Shown: positions 1 through 4,610, counted from the stretch's first letter. The stretch is 6,190 nucleotides of DNA from Spirochaetia bacterium (GCA_007279775.1 QYPD01000035.1:1-6190), one strand, 5' to 3'. Translations and numbers: made by a program. The notes: generated from the letters alone by a model not told the origin.

Positions 1-461
1 TGCTAGAATCGTATTTGCGGAAAAAAGTTGATTTGTTGCGAGTTTTAAAGCTTGTGGCCATCCACGACCTCGGAGAATTTTTTAAAGGAGATGTGCCGGC
101 TTTTAAGAAAAAACAAAGAGATTCTCAAATAGAAGAAAAAGCCGTAAGAAACATTTCAAAATTATTAGCGCCGAAGATAAAAAAGGAGCTTATCTCTTTA
201 TGGATTGAGTACGAAGCTAAGAAAACGCCAGAAGCAATTTTTGTTAAAATGCTTGATGTTTTAGATGTTCTTAATCAACATTTAATCGCCAATATTTCTA
301 CTTGGTCGCCGATTGAAATGGAATTTAATTTGGATAGGCAACAGGAAAAATTTTTCATTAAAGAACCGGAAATTTTAGATATTTATAATGAAATAAATAA
401 AGCCCTTGTTTTAAAGGTTGGTTGTTATCAAAAAAATCGAAAAAGGAATAGAATTAAATAA
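1..461 (+). CDS. HD-domain phosphohydrolase (YfbR/HDDC2-like), 5'-truncated by window edge
   Basis: The reading frame is open to the left edge (codons from base 3), so the gene begins outside the window; the TTG at 15 is only an internal codon. About 152 residues are visible. An early AIHDLGE segment followed by KGD carries the His-Asp pair and acidic residue of the metal-binding HD domain; the first metal-binding His should lie upstream of the window. Further on, LWIEYEAKKTPEA and VKMLDVLDVLNQ match the pattern 'lW.EYE...TPEA..VK.LD....Q' of the YfbR/HDDC2 group of HD proteins, many of which are 5'-deoxynucleotidases or nucleotide phosphohydrolases. It is therefore probably a cytoplasmic metal-dependent phosphohydrolase, with the substrate not assignable. 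The stop codon is directly followed by the ATG of the next gene (no spacer), suggesting co-transcription. Confidence 0.75.
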   Translation, partial: LESYLRKKVDLLRVLKLVAIHDLGEFFKGDVPAFKKKQRDSQIEEKAVRNISKLLAPKIKKELISLWIEYEAKKTPEAIFVKMLDVLDVLNQHLIANISTWSPIEMEFNLDRQQEKFFIKEPEILDIYNEINKALVLKVGCYQKNRKRNRIK

Positions 462-863
462 ATGCTTATATTTCAAAACGAAAAAATTTGGCGGATACTG
501 ACTAATATTTGGACGGTTGTTTTTGTGGCATTTATAATTTTTGACTTTTTCCAATTTAACAAATTTGAATATTTAACAGCGCCTTTCAGCTTTATCTACA
601 TTGGCATTTTGGGGCTTTTCGTCGGTACCAAGGAATTTGACCGTTGGTATGAAATGCATGAAGGCCGGCACCCGGGAGAAATATTTATAATTCTTTGGAC
701 AATTGTCATTTTCAGCCTTTTGGCGCTTTCCTTTTTCTTGGACGGCGGCTACAGAGTTTCCTCCGAAGCGATTGCGGATTATATTATGGTACTTTCCGTT
801 TTCGCTTTGACCCAGAAATCAAAAAGGCTTTACGAAAAGAAAAAGAAAAAAAGTGTAAATTAA
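462..863 (+). CDS. Small four-helix integral membrane protein, function unknown
   Basis: A 133-residue protein starting on the base after the previous stop; AAGG at 444-447 lies about 14 nt upstream and is too far to be a convincing ribosome binding site. Four hydrophobic stretches suit membrane helices at about residues 13-31, 38-55, 73-93 and 101-117. The loop between helices 2 and 3 is charged and aromatic (GTKEFDRWYEMHEGRHPGE), and the C-terminus is a lysine-rich tail (about residues 119-130) that should be cytoplasmic by the positive-inside rule. I do not recognise a characterised family. The zero-base junction with the HD-domain gene suggests translational coupling, but gives no function. 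Membrane location is well supported; function is unknown. Confidence 0.75.
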   Translation: MLIFQNEKIWRILTNIWTVVFVAFIIFDFFQFNKFEYLTAPFSFIYIGILGLFVGTKEFDRWYEMHEGRHPGEIFIILWTIVIFSLLALSFFLDGGYRVSSEAIADYIMVLSVFALTQKSKRLYEKKKKKSVN

Positions 864-960
864 CCTAATTATTCTAATTAGCCTAATTAATCTAAAAATT
901 GGTCATTTAATAATTGGGATTTCATTAGAATAATTAGAGCAATTAGGCTAATTAGAAATT
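864..960. repeat. Two arrays of 9-bp repeats in inverted orientation (CTAATTANN / TTAGNNYAA)
   Basis: The left array, from about 874, reads in 9-bp steps CTAATTATT, CTAATTAGC, CTAATTAAT, CTAAAAATT. The right array, from about 925, reads TTAGAATAA, TTAGAGCAA, TTAGGCTAA, TTAGAAATT. The arrays are reverse-complementary: 872-888 is a perfect 17-bp inverted repeat of 941-957, and 891-895 pairs with 934-938 after a two-base mismatch. The 38-base middle shows no gene. It fills almost the whole gap between the membrane-protein gene and murI. It has no U-tract, so it does not look like an intrinsic terminator. Confidence 0.85.
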
Positions 961-968
961 CTATTTTT

Positions 969-1778
969 ATGTTAGGATTTTTCGATTCCGGTCTTGGCGG
1001 GCTGACGATTTTAAAAGAAGTGATTCGGCTGATGCCCGATTATTCTTATATTTATCTTGGCGATAATGCCCGGACTCCTTATGGTTCGCACAGTCAAGAC
1101 ATTATTTATAAATTTACCAGCCAGGGAGTGGCGCGGCTTTTTGATGAAGGCGCCAAATTGGTTGTTTTGGTTTGCAATACGTCTTCAGCCGCGGCGTTAA
1201 GGCGGCTTCAAATGGAATTTTTACCGGAACATTACCCTGACAAAAAAGTTTTGGGCGTAATTATTCCGACCGCCGAGGAAACGGTAAAAATGACCAACTC
1301 CAAAGAGATAGGAATTTTGGCGACAGAGGCGACAGTCCATTCGTTCGTTTATCCGAGAGAAATAACCAAACTGGACGGCGAAATAAAAGTTCATCAGCAA
1401 GCCTGCCCGCTTTTGGTGCCGATAATAGAGGCCGGAGAATTGGAATGGGAAGGATTGGACTTGATTGTTAAAAAATACGTCGGCCAGCTTTTTGAGAGAA
1501 GCAGTGCGATAGATGTTTTGATTCTTGGCTGCACGCACTATGAATTGATAAGTGATGTTATAAAAAAACACGTTCCTGATTCGGTAAAAATTTTTAATCA
1601 GGCGAGAGTTATTGCGGAAAAATTGGAAAATTATTTGGAATGTCACCCTGAAATTTCAGAGCAATTGGGAAAAGACGGCAAAAGGGATTTTTTGAGCACG
1701 GAGGATTCTTGGCGGGTAAAAGATTTATTCAGAAAGTTTTACGGCGAAAAAATAAATCCGCGAAAAGTAAGTTTATAA
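969..1778 (+). CDS. murI: Glutamate racemase
   Basis: This enzyme interconverts L- and D-glutamate without a cofactor and supplies D-Glu for the peptidoglycan stem peptide. The 269-residue length is normal for the family. The N-terminal FFDSGLGGLTIL holds the substrate-binding Asp6-Ser7; GDNARTPYG follows at 31-39. The first catalytic cysteine is Cys69 in VCNTSSAA and the second is Cys188 in LGCTHY, each followed by the expected Asn-Thr or Thr-His. The family motif ATxxTxxSxxY is present as ATEATVHSFVY (118-128). The start fits the family, whose proteins begin just before the F-D-S-G motif. No Shine-Dalgarno is visible: the leader is the end of the inverted 9-bp array followed by a run of T. 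With glmS downstream it forms a loose wall-precursor neighbourhood, although a tRNA locus separates them. Confidence 0.96.
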   Translation: MLGFFDSGLGGLTILKEVIRLMPDYSYIYLGDNARTPYGSHSQDIIYKFTSQGVARLFDEGAKLVVLVCNTSSAAALRRLQMEFLPEHYPDKKVLGVIIPTAEETVKMTNSKEIGILATEATVHSFVYPREITKLDGEIKVHQQACPLLVPIIEAGELEWEGLDLIVKKYVGQLFERSSAIDVLILGCTHYELISDVIKKHVPDSVKIFNQARVIAEKLENYLECHPEISEQLGKDGKRDFLSTEDSWRVKDLFRKFYGEKINPRKVSL

Positions 1779-1808
1779 TTGAAGTTGTTTTATTTTGGCG
1801 AATATATT
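1779..1808 (+). promoter_or_regulatory. Candidate sigma70-type promoter for the tRNA-Pro locus
   Basis: TTGAAG (1779-1784) and TATATT (1803-1808) are separated by 18 bp, immediately after the murI stop. They match the -35 consensus at 4 of 6 and the -10 consensus at 5 of 6 positions. Initiation would fall near 1815, just ahead of the first tRNA-like sequence at 1823. Called by eye only. Confidence 0.45.
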
Positions 1809-1822
1809 AAAGTTTAATCAAT

Positions 1823-1908
1823 CGGGGTGTAGCTTGCCTGCGGACAAGGGCAGTACCCGTCTTCGTCCCGCTACGCGGGACTACGACGAGGCAAGGCGTG
1901 CGCTTTGG
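1823..1908 (+). pseudogene. 5' part of an interrupted or decayed tRNA-Pro(UGG)
   Basis: It begins with CGGGGTG (1823-1829) then TAGCTT, the same acceptor 5' strand as the intact tRNA-Pro at 1924; the 9-mer TCGGGGTGT occurs at both 1822 and 1923. The stretch from 1896 ends in GCGTGCGC then TTTGG, which reads as an anticodon arm with UGG (1906-1908). The D-arm region is replaced by a GC-rich hairpin insertion (1833-1895). No 3' anticodon strand follows; a long inverted repeat begins at 1909 instead. The missing half may be the T-arm piece at 2054-2085. Whether the pieces ever form an RNA is unknown. Confidence 0.5.
1833..1895. repeat. GC-rich hairpin insertion in the D-arm region of the tRNA-Pro 5' piece
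   Basis: CTTGCCT (1833-1839) pairs with AGGCAAG (1889-1895). Inside, CGTC (1858-1861) pairs with GACG (1885-1888), and GTCCCGC (1865-1871) pairs perfectly with GCGGGAC (1875-1881) around a TAC loop. An alternative small hairpin, CTTGCC/GG(A)CAAG, can form at 1833-1848. It is much more GC-rich than its surroundings, suggesting foreign or repeat origin. It has no U-tract. Confidence 0.8.
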
Positions 1909-2008
1909 GGTTAAGAATTTAGTCGGGGTGTCGTATATTGGTAGTACGCACGCTTCGGGTGCGTGTAGGCCGAGTTCGATTCTCGGCACCCCGACCAAAT
2001 TCTCAACC
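1909..2008. repeat. Long inverted repeat enclosing tRNA-Pro(CGG)
   Basis: GGTTAAGAATTT (1909-1920) pairs with AAATTCTCAACC (1997-2008) at 11 of 12 positions, the exception being an A-C mismatch. With 1922-1995 and 1923-1994 also paired, the helix runs straight into the 7-bp acceptor stem, giving about 22 positions with only two A-C mismatches. The encoded CCA (1995-1997) is largely inside this helix, which would affect 3'-end processing. Confidence 0.85.
1924..1997 (+). tRNA. tRNA-Pro (anticodon CGG)
   Basis: A complete cloverleaf. The acceptor stem is CGGGGTG (1924-1930) with CACCCCG (1987-1993), opening with the C1-G72 pair typical of bacterial tRNA-Pro. The D arm (1933-1947) is GTA, a loop with GGTAG, then TAC. 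The anticodon arm is CACGC, loop TTCGGGT, GCGTG, with anticodon CGG at 1956-1958, reading CCG. The variable region has four bases. The T arm is CCGAG, TTCGATT, CTCGG. The discriminator is A1994 and CCA is encoded at 1995-1997. The gene lies at the tip of a long inverted repeat and between tRNA-Pro half-like pieces. Confidence 0.93.
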
Positions 2009-2009
2009 G

Positions 2010-2029
2010 GAATTTTCTGGAGAAAATTC
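2010..2029. repeat. Perfect 8-bp hairpin, first after tRNA-Pro
   Basis: GAATTTTC (2010-2017) and GAAAATTC (2022-2029) pair around a TGGA loop. It starts two bases after the inverted repeat that encloses tRNA-Pro(CGG). Confidence 0.8.
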
Positions 2030-2034
2030 AGTGG

Positions 2035-2053
2035 AATTTCGTAAAACGAAATT
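2035..2053. repeat. Perfect 8-bp hairpin, second after tRNA-Pro
   Basis: AATTTCGT (2035-2042) and ACGAAATT (2046-2053) pair around an AAA loop. It abuts the orphan tRNA 3' piece and is not followed by a U-tract, so it is not a terminator. Confidence 0.8.
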
Positions 2054-2085
2054 GTAAAGACAGGGTTTGATTCCCTGCAGCCCGA
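2054..2085 (+). pseudogene. Orphan tRNA 3' piece (T arm plus acceptor strand)
   Basis: A clean T arm, CAGGG, TTTGATT, CCCTG (2061-2077), is followed by CAGCCCG (2078-2084) and discriminator A2085, then CAA rather than CCA. CAGCCCG pairs with the upstream CGGGGTG (1823-1829) at six of seven positions, with one G-G clash. It is therefore a plausible other end of the tRNA-Pro(UGG) 5' piece, with a tRNA and three hairpins between. If those hairpins are left out, the anticodon loop reads TTTGGGA, the usual tRNA-Pro(UGG) loop, but the anticodon stem is weak. It ends 16 bp before glmS. Confidence 0.55.
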
Positions 2086-2101
2086 CAAAGTATTAAATAT
2101 T

Positions 2102-3931
2102 ATGTGCGGAATAATCGGATACATCGGCAATAAAAAAGCTGCCCCTTTACTTTTGGGCGGTTTGAGACGTTTGGAATATCGCGGCTATGATTCCGCCGGT
2201 ATCGCGGTGGTTGAAAAACGCGGTGAGGCGAAAGTTTTTAAATCGGTTGGTAAAATAGATTTTTTATGCGGAGTTATCGGCGAGAATTTGCCCGAGGGGA
2301 ATAGGGGAATAGCCCATACTCGCTGGGCGACTCATGGCGGAGTAACCGTGGCAAATGCCCATCCTCATTTTGATTGCGAGGAAAATATTTTTTTAGTCCA
2401 CAACGGTATAATAGAAAATTATCGCGAGCTCAAAGAAAATTTATTGAAAGAGGGACATAAATTCCGTTCTGAAACCGACACCGAAATTTTAGTCCATTTG
2501 ATAGAAAAATTTTTCAACGGCGATTTGGAACACGCCGTCATTAAAGCGCTCAAAGAAATAAGAGGCACTTACGGAATCATTGTTTTAGACAAAAGAAATC
2601 CGGATAAATTGGTGGTCGCTAGAAATTCTTCGCCAATTATAATCGGCGTTGGCGATAATGAATTTATTGTCGCCTCCGACGCCTCGGCGATTTTGGAGCA
2701 TACAAAAGAAATCGTCTATCTTAATGACGGCGAAATGGCGGTTATTTCTCCTTCGGGAATTGAATTTACGAATTTATCGCGGGAAAAATTGGCAAAAAAG
2801 ACAGAAACGCTTGAATGGAATATTGAAGAAGCGCAAAGGGGCGGCTATCCGCACTTTATGCTTAAAGAAATAATGGAACAGCCGGAATATCTGAAAAACT
2901 CCATCGCCGGCCGCTTGATTAAAGAAGAAGGATTGGCTAAATTGGGCGGGCTTGAAAGTGTTGAAAATGGATTAGACGAAATAGAAAAATTAATTATCGT
3001 CGGTTGCGGCACGGCGTATCTTTCCGGCGCGGTCGGCGAATATATGATAGAAGAATATGCCGGTTTGCCGGCTGAAGTTGAATTAGCTTCCGAGTTTCGT
3101 TATCGCAAGCCGATTTTAGGCAAAAAAACAGCCGCGCTTTTCATTTCGCAATCCGGGGAAACTGCAGATACTCTTGCCGCACTCCAAGAGGTAAAAAGAA
3201 AAGGTATTTTGACTTTGGGCATCGTTAACGCGGTCGGTTCAACAATCAGCCGCGAAACCGAAGCCGGAGTTTATAATCACATCGGACCGGAAATAGGCGT
3301 TGCTTCAACAAAAGCGTTCACCTCTCAGCTTATAATTCTTTCGCTTTTAACTTTGTTTTTCGGCAGGCAAAGGCAAATGTCTTTAGTGATGGGAAAGCGT
3401 ATTGCCGAAGAAATAAGCAAAATTCCGGAATTGGTAAGACAGGTTTTGGATAAAACGGATTCAATAAAAAATTTAGCGGAAAAATATTACAAGTACTCGA
3501 ATTTTCTATACGTCGGCAGAAAATACAACTATCCTGTAGCTTTGGAAGGAGCGTTAAAACTTAAAGAGATTTCCTACATTCACGCCGAGGGCTACGGCGC
3601 CGGGGAAATGAAACACGGGCCGATAGCTTTGATAGACAAAAATTTTCCGACTTTCGGAATCGCACCGTCAGACAGCGTTTACGAAAAAATGATTTCCAAT
3701 TTGGAAGAGATAAAAGCGCGGGGCGGCCCGATTTTGGCAGTAGCGACCGAAGGCAACGAAAAAATAAAAAAAATAATTGAAGACGTAATTTATATTCCTA
3801 AAACGTTGGAAATGCTCACGCCGATTTTGTCGGTTATTCCGCTTCAGCTTTTCGCTTATTACTGCGCCGTTTTGAGGGGCTTGGACGTAGATAAGCCGCG
3901 AAATCTTGCCAAATCTGTGACCGTAGAGTAA
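2102..3931 (+). CDS. glmS: Glutamine--fructose-6-phosphate aminotransferase (isomerizing)
   Basis: It makes glucosamine-6-phosphate from fructose-6-phosphate and glutamine, the first committed step to UDP-GlcNAc and peptidoglycan. At 609 residues it has the length of E. coli GlmS. The start is fixed by chemistry: MCGIIGYIG places the nucleophilic Cys right after the initiator Met. The glutaminase domain (about 1-240) shows RGYDSAG, RWATHG (74-79), HNGIIENY (100-107) and SETDTE (123-128). Two SIS domains follow, with CGTAYLSG (about 301-308), SQSGETADT (about 349-357), STKAFTSQ (about 401-408) and the catalytic ALEGALKLKEISYIHAE segment (about 479-495). The C-terminus DKPRNLAKSVTVE holds the conserved terminal lysine. 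No Shine-Dalgarno is seen, and the leader is too short for a glmS ribozyme. It is flanked on both sides by tRNA loci. Confidence 0.98.
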   Translation: MCGIIGYIGNKKAAPLLLGGLRRLEYRGYDSAGIAVVEKRGEAKVFKSVGKIDFLCGVIGENLPEGNRGIAHTRWATHGGVTVANAHPHFDCEENIFLVHNGIIENYRELKENLLKEGHKFRSETDTEILVHLIEKFFNGDLEHAVIKALKEIRGTYGIIVLDKRNPDKLVVARNSSPIIIGVGDNEFIVASDASAILEHTKEIVYLNDGEMAVISPSGIEFTNLSREKLAKKTETLEWNIEEAQRGGYPHFMLKEIMEQPEYLKNSIAGRLIKEEGLAKLGGLESVENGLDEIEKLIIVGCGTAYLSGAVGEYMIEEYAGLPAEVELASEFRYRKPILGKKTAALFISQSGETADTLAALQEVKRKGILTLGIVNAVGSTISRETEAGVYNHIGPEIGVASTKAFTSQLIILSLLTLFFGRQRQMSLVMGKRIAEEISKIPELVRQVLDKTDSIKNLAEKYYKYSNFLYVGRKYNYPVALEGALKLKEISYIHAEGYGAGEMKHGPIALIDKNFPTFGIAPSDSVYEKMISNLEEIKARGGPILAVATEGNEKIKKIIEDVIYIPKTLEMLTPILSVIPLQLFAYYCAVLRGLDVDKPRNLAKSVTVE

Positions 3932-3957
3932 ATTAAATAAACTGGGTCTATGGTATA

Positions 3958-4045
3958 GCCCCGATTTATTCCAAATTTTCAATTTGGTTAATAAATCGCG
4001 GGTCCACGATGCGATAATAAAATTAAAAATTTTAATCGCATCGGG
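3958..4045. repeat. Double-hairpin insertion in the D loop of the interrupted tRNA
   Basis: Two hairpins lie back to back with no base between them. Hairpin 1 (3958-4003): CGATTTATT (3962-3970) pairs with AATAAATCG (3990-3998) and CCAAATT (3971-3977) with AATTTGG (3981-3987) around TTC; the base extends through GCCC and GGGT with one bulged C. Hairpin 2 (4004-4045): GATGCGAT (4008-4015) pairs with ATCGCATC (4035-4042) and AAAATT (4019-4024) with AATTTT (4028-4033) around AAA; the base extends through CC and C with one bulged A. Removing exactly this block restores a normal-length D arm. It has no ORF or terminator-like U-tract. Confidence 0.85.
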
Positions 4046-4065
4046 ATGGTAGCACGCCACATTCG

Positions 4066-4355
4066 TTCCGATTTGATAAAAATTTAAAATGTTTTATGTT
4101 TATATTTTAATATCAGAGAAGAATAATTCTTATTATGTTGGAAGTTGTAAAAATATTGGAAAAAGATTAAGTCAACATAATAATGGTATGGTGAAATCTA
4201 CAAAAAGATTTTTGCCCTGGACCTTGATTTTTAGCGAAGAGTTCGAAAATTTAAATGATGCTAGAAAAAGAGAAGCCCAAATTAAAAAGTGGAAAAGAAG
4301 GAGTGCCATCGAAAAATTAGTCAAAACATTTTAAAATTTTAAAACAAATCGTGAA
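4066..4355. repeat. Inverted repeat enclosing the GIY-YIG gene
   Basis: The left arm (4069-4091) begins CGATTTG and ends in AAAATG, which is the start codon. The right arm (4327-4351) begins CATTTTAAAAT, includes the stop codon, and ends CAAATCG. The outer seven and inner ten or so bases pair; the middle is AT-rich and off by two bases. TTC (4066-4068) pairs with GAA (4353-4355) beyond one bulged T. The arms therefore hug the coding region with almost no leader or trailer. It is the first of two consecutive palindromes in the anticodon-loop insertion. Confidence 0.75.
4089..4334 (+). CDS. Small GIY-YIG endonuclease (YhbQ/UPF0213-like)
   Basis: An 81-residue single-domain protein. The GIY-YIG core is seen as FYVYIL (2-7) and YYVGS (15-19); Arg26 and His30 in KRLSQH are the usual catalytic-loop residues, and Glu62 in KREAQIKKW is the metal-binding glutamate. 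The family pattern continues with PWTLIFSEEF (43-52). It is related to GIY-YIG nucleases, some of which are homing endonucleases; stand-alone members of this size have mostly unproven roles. There is no Shine-Dalgarno, and the ATG is itself part of the left inverted-repeat arm. The gene lies in the loop of a palindrome in the anticodon-loop insertion of an interrupted tRNA, directly before an intact tRNA-Ala. That position suggests, but does not prove, a role in spreading or maintaining the insertion. Confidence 0.88.
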   Translation: MFYVYILISEKNNSYYVGSCKNIGKRLSQHNNGMVKSTKRFLPWTLIFSEEFENLNDARKREAQIKKWKRRSAIEKLVKTF

Positions 4356-4357
4356 TC

Positions 4358-4467
4358 CTCGATAATTTTGGTGGGCCTGTAGTTAAGTGGTATAACGCCG
4401 CATTCGCATTGCGGAAGCGGGGGTTCGATTCCCCCTAGGTCCACATTGGCCCACCAAAGTTATCGGG
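4358..4467. repeat. 20-bp inverted repeat enclosing tRNA-Ala
   Basis: Bases 4358-4377 pair with 4448-4467 over 20 positions, two of them G-T wobbles (4366-4459 and 4359-4466). The inner five bases of the left arm, GGGCC (4373-4377), are also the first five bases of tRNA-Ala, so the palindrome and the tRNA acceptor stem compete for them. It starts two bases after the GIY-YIG palindrome and ends one base before the last segment of the interrupted tRNA. Confidence 0.9.
4373..4443 (+). tRNA. tRNA-Ala (anticodon CGC)
   Basis: A complete 71-nt cloverleaf. The acceptor GGGCCTG (4373-4379) pairs with TAGGTCC (4436-4442), and the third pair is G-U, the alanine identity element. The D arm is GTT, loop, AAC, with GTGGT in the loop. 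The anticodon arm is CCGCA, loop TTCGCAT, TGCGG, with anticodon CGC at 4405-4407, reading GCG. The variable region has four bases. The T arm is GGGGG, TTCGATT, CCCCC. The discriminator is A4443, followed by CAT, so CCA must be added enzymatically, unlike the tRNA-Pro here. The gene lies inside a 20-bp inverted repeat within the anticodon loop of another Ala-like tRNA. Confidence 0.92.
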
Positions 4468-4553
4468 ACATTGCCGAGACGGCGGTTCGATTCCGCCTAG
4501 GTCCACCTAATGAAATACTAAAATTCTTATTGTGTTAATAATTCAACGCGTCT

Positions 4554-4605
4554 TTGTCGAGAATTTGTTGTATAATGAAATTGTCGAGTAATAATTAAAT
4601 TATTA
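4554..4605 (+). promoter_or_regulatory. Promoter/operator region of the secreted-protein gene
   Basis: A perfect -10 box, TATAAT (4571-4576), has no good -35 at the usual distance. It is flanked by two direct copies of TTGTCGAG (4554-4561 and 4581-4588), 27 bp apart, the second falling at the expected start site. A 17-bp AT palindrome follows, TAATAATT-A-AATTATTA (4589-4605), six bases before the ATG at 4611. The direct repeats could bind a regulator; the palindrome could be an operator or simply AT-rich sequence. The rest of 4508-4610 shows nothing else. Confidence 0.5.
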
Positions 4606-4610
4606 AAAAT

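Larger units (their letters stand above)
3944..4505 (+). tRNA. Interrupted tRNA (Ala-like) in three segments: 3944-3957, 4046-4065, 4469-4505
   Basis: The three segments join into a 71-nt cloverleaf, the same length as the intact tRNA-Ala at 4373-4443. The acceptor GGGTCTA (3944-3950) pairs with TAGGTCC (4498-4504) at all seven positions counting G-U, including the alanine signature G3-U70; the discriminator is A4505 and CCA is not encoded. The joined D arm, GTATA plus ATGGTAGCAC, is 15 nt and matches the tRNA-Pro(CGG) D arm at 13 positions. The T arm GGCGG/CCGCC differs from the intact tRNA by a compensated pair. Over 58 columns from the D loop to the 3' end it aligns without gaps to the intact tRNA-Ala, with 49 identities. 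Weak points: C28-C42 and A29-C41 clash in the anticodon stem, A12-C23 in the D stem, and the anticodon depends on the exact junction (CGC if 4066-4468 is removed; a shift by one or two bases gives CAC, GAC or CGT). It could be a true interrupted gene or a decaying one. Confidence 0.55.

Noticed and set aside
15..17. TTG as the start of the HD-domain gene
   Set aside because: The frame stays open to the window edge and the HD family needs an upstream first metal ligand, so the true start is outside the window.
864..960. CRISPR array
   Set aside because: The repeats are 9 bp, contiguous without spacers, and change orientation in the middle.
1221..1646. Minus-strand ORF inside murI; similar shadows at 2649-2873 (+) in glmS and 5477-5875 (-) in the secreted-protein gene
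   Set aside because: Each lies fully inside a well-supported gene in another frame and has no domain of its own.
2010..2053. Intrinsic terminators after tRNA-Pro
   Set aside because: Both hairpins are AT-rich and lack a following U-tract.
2086..2101. glmS ribozyme or riboswitch
   Set aside because: Only 16 bp separate the tRNA remnant from the glmS start, far too short for the ribozyme, and its conserved core is not visible upstream.
1807..2130. Minus-strand ORF of 107 residues across the tRNA-Pro locus
   Set aside because: Its peptide (VPRIELG, HAPEACVLPIY, GCRESNP) is the familiar false protein read from the antisense of tRNA T and anticodon arms; the tRNA explains the sequence.
3668..4060. 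Minus-strand ORF over the glmS end and the interrupted tRNA
   Set aside because: It is the antisense of the strongly conserved glmS 3' end and of hairpin DNA, with no recognisable domain.
4066..4468. Group I or group II self-splicing intron in the tRNA
   Set aside because: The block is filled by a GIY-YIG gene, an intact tRNA and their inverted repeats, leaving no room for a catalytic intron core, and no core motifs were seen.
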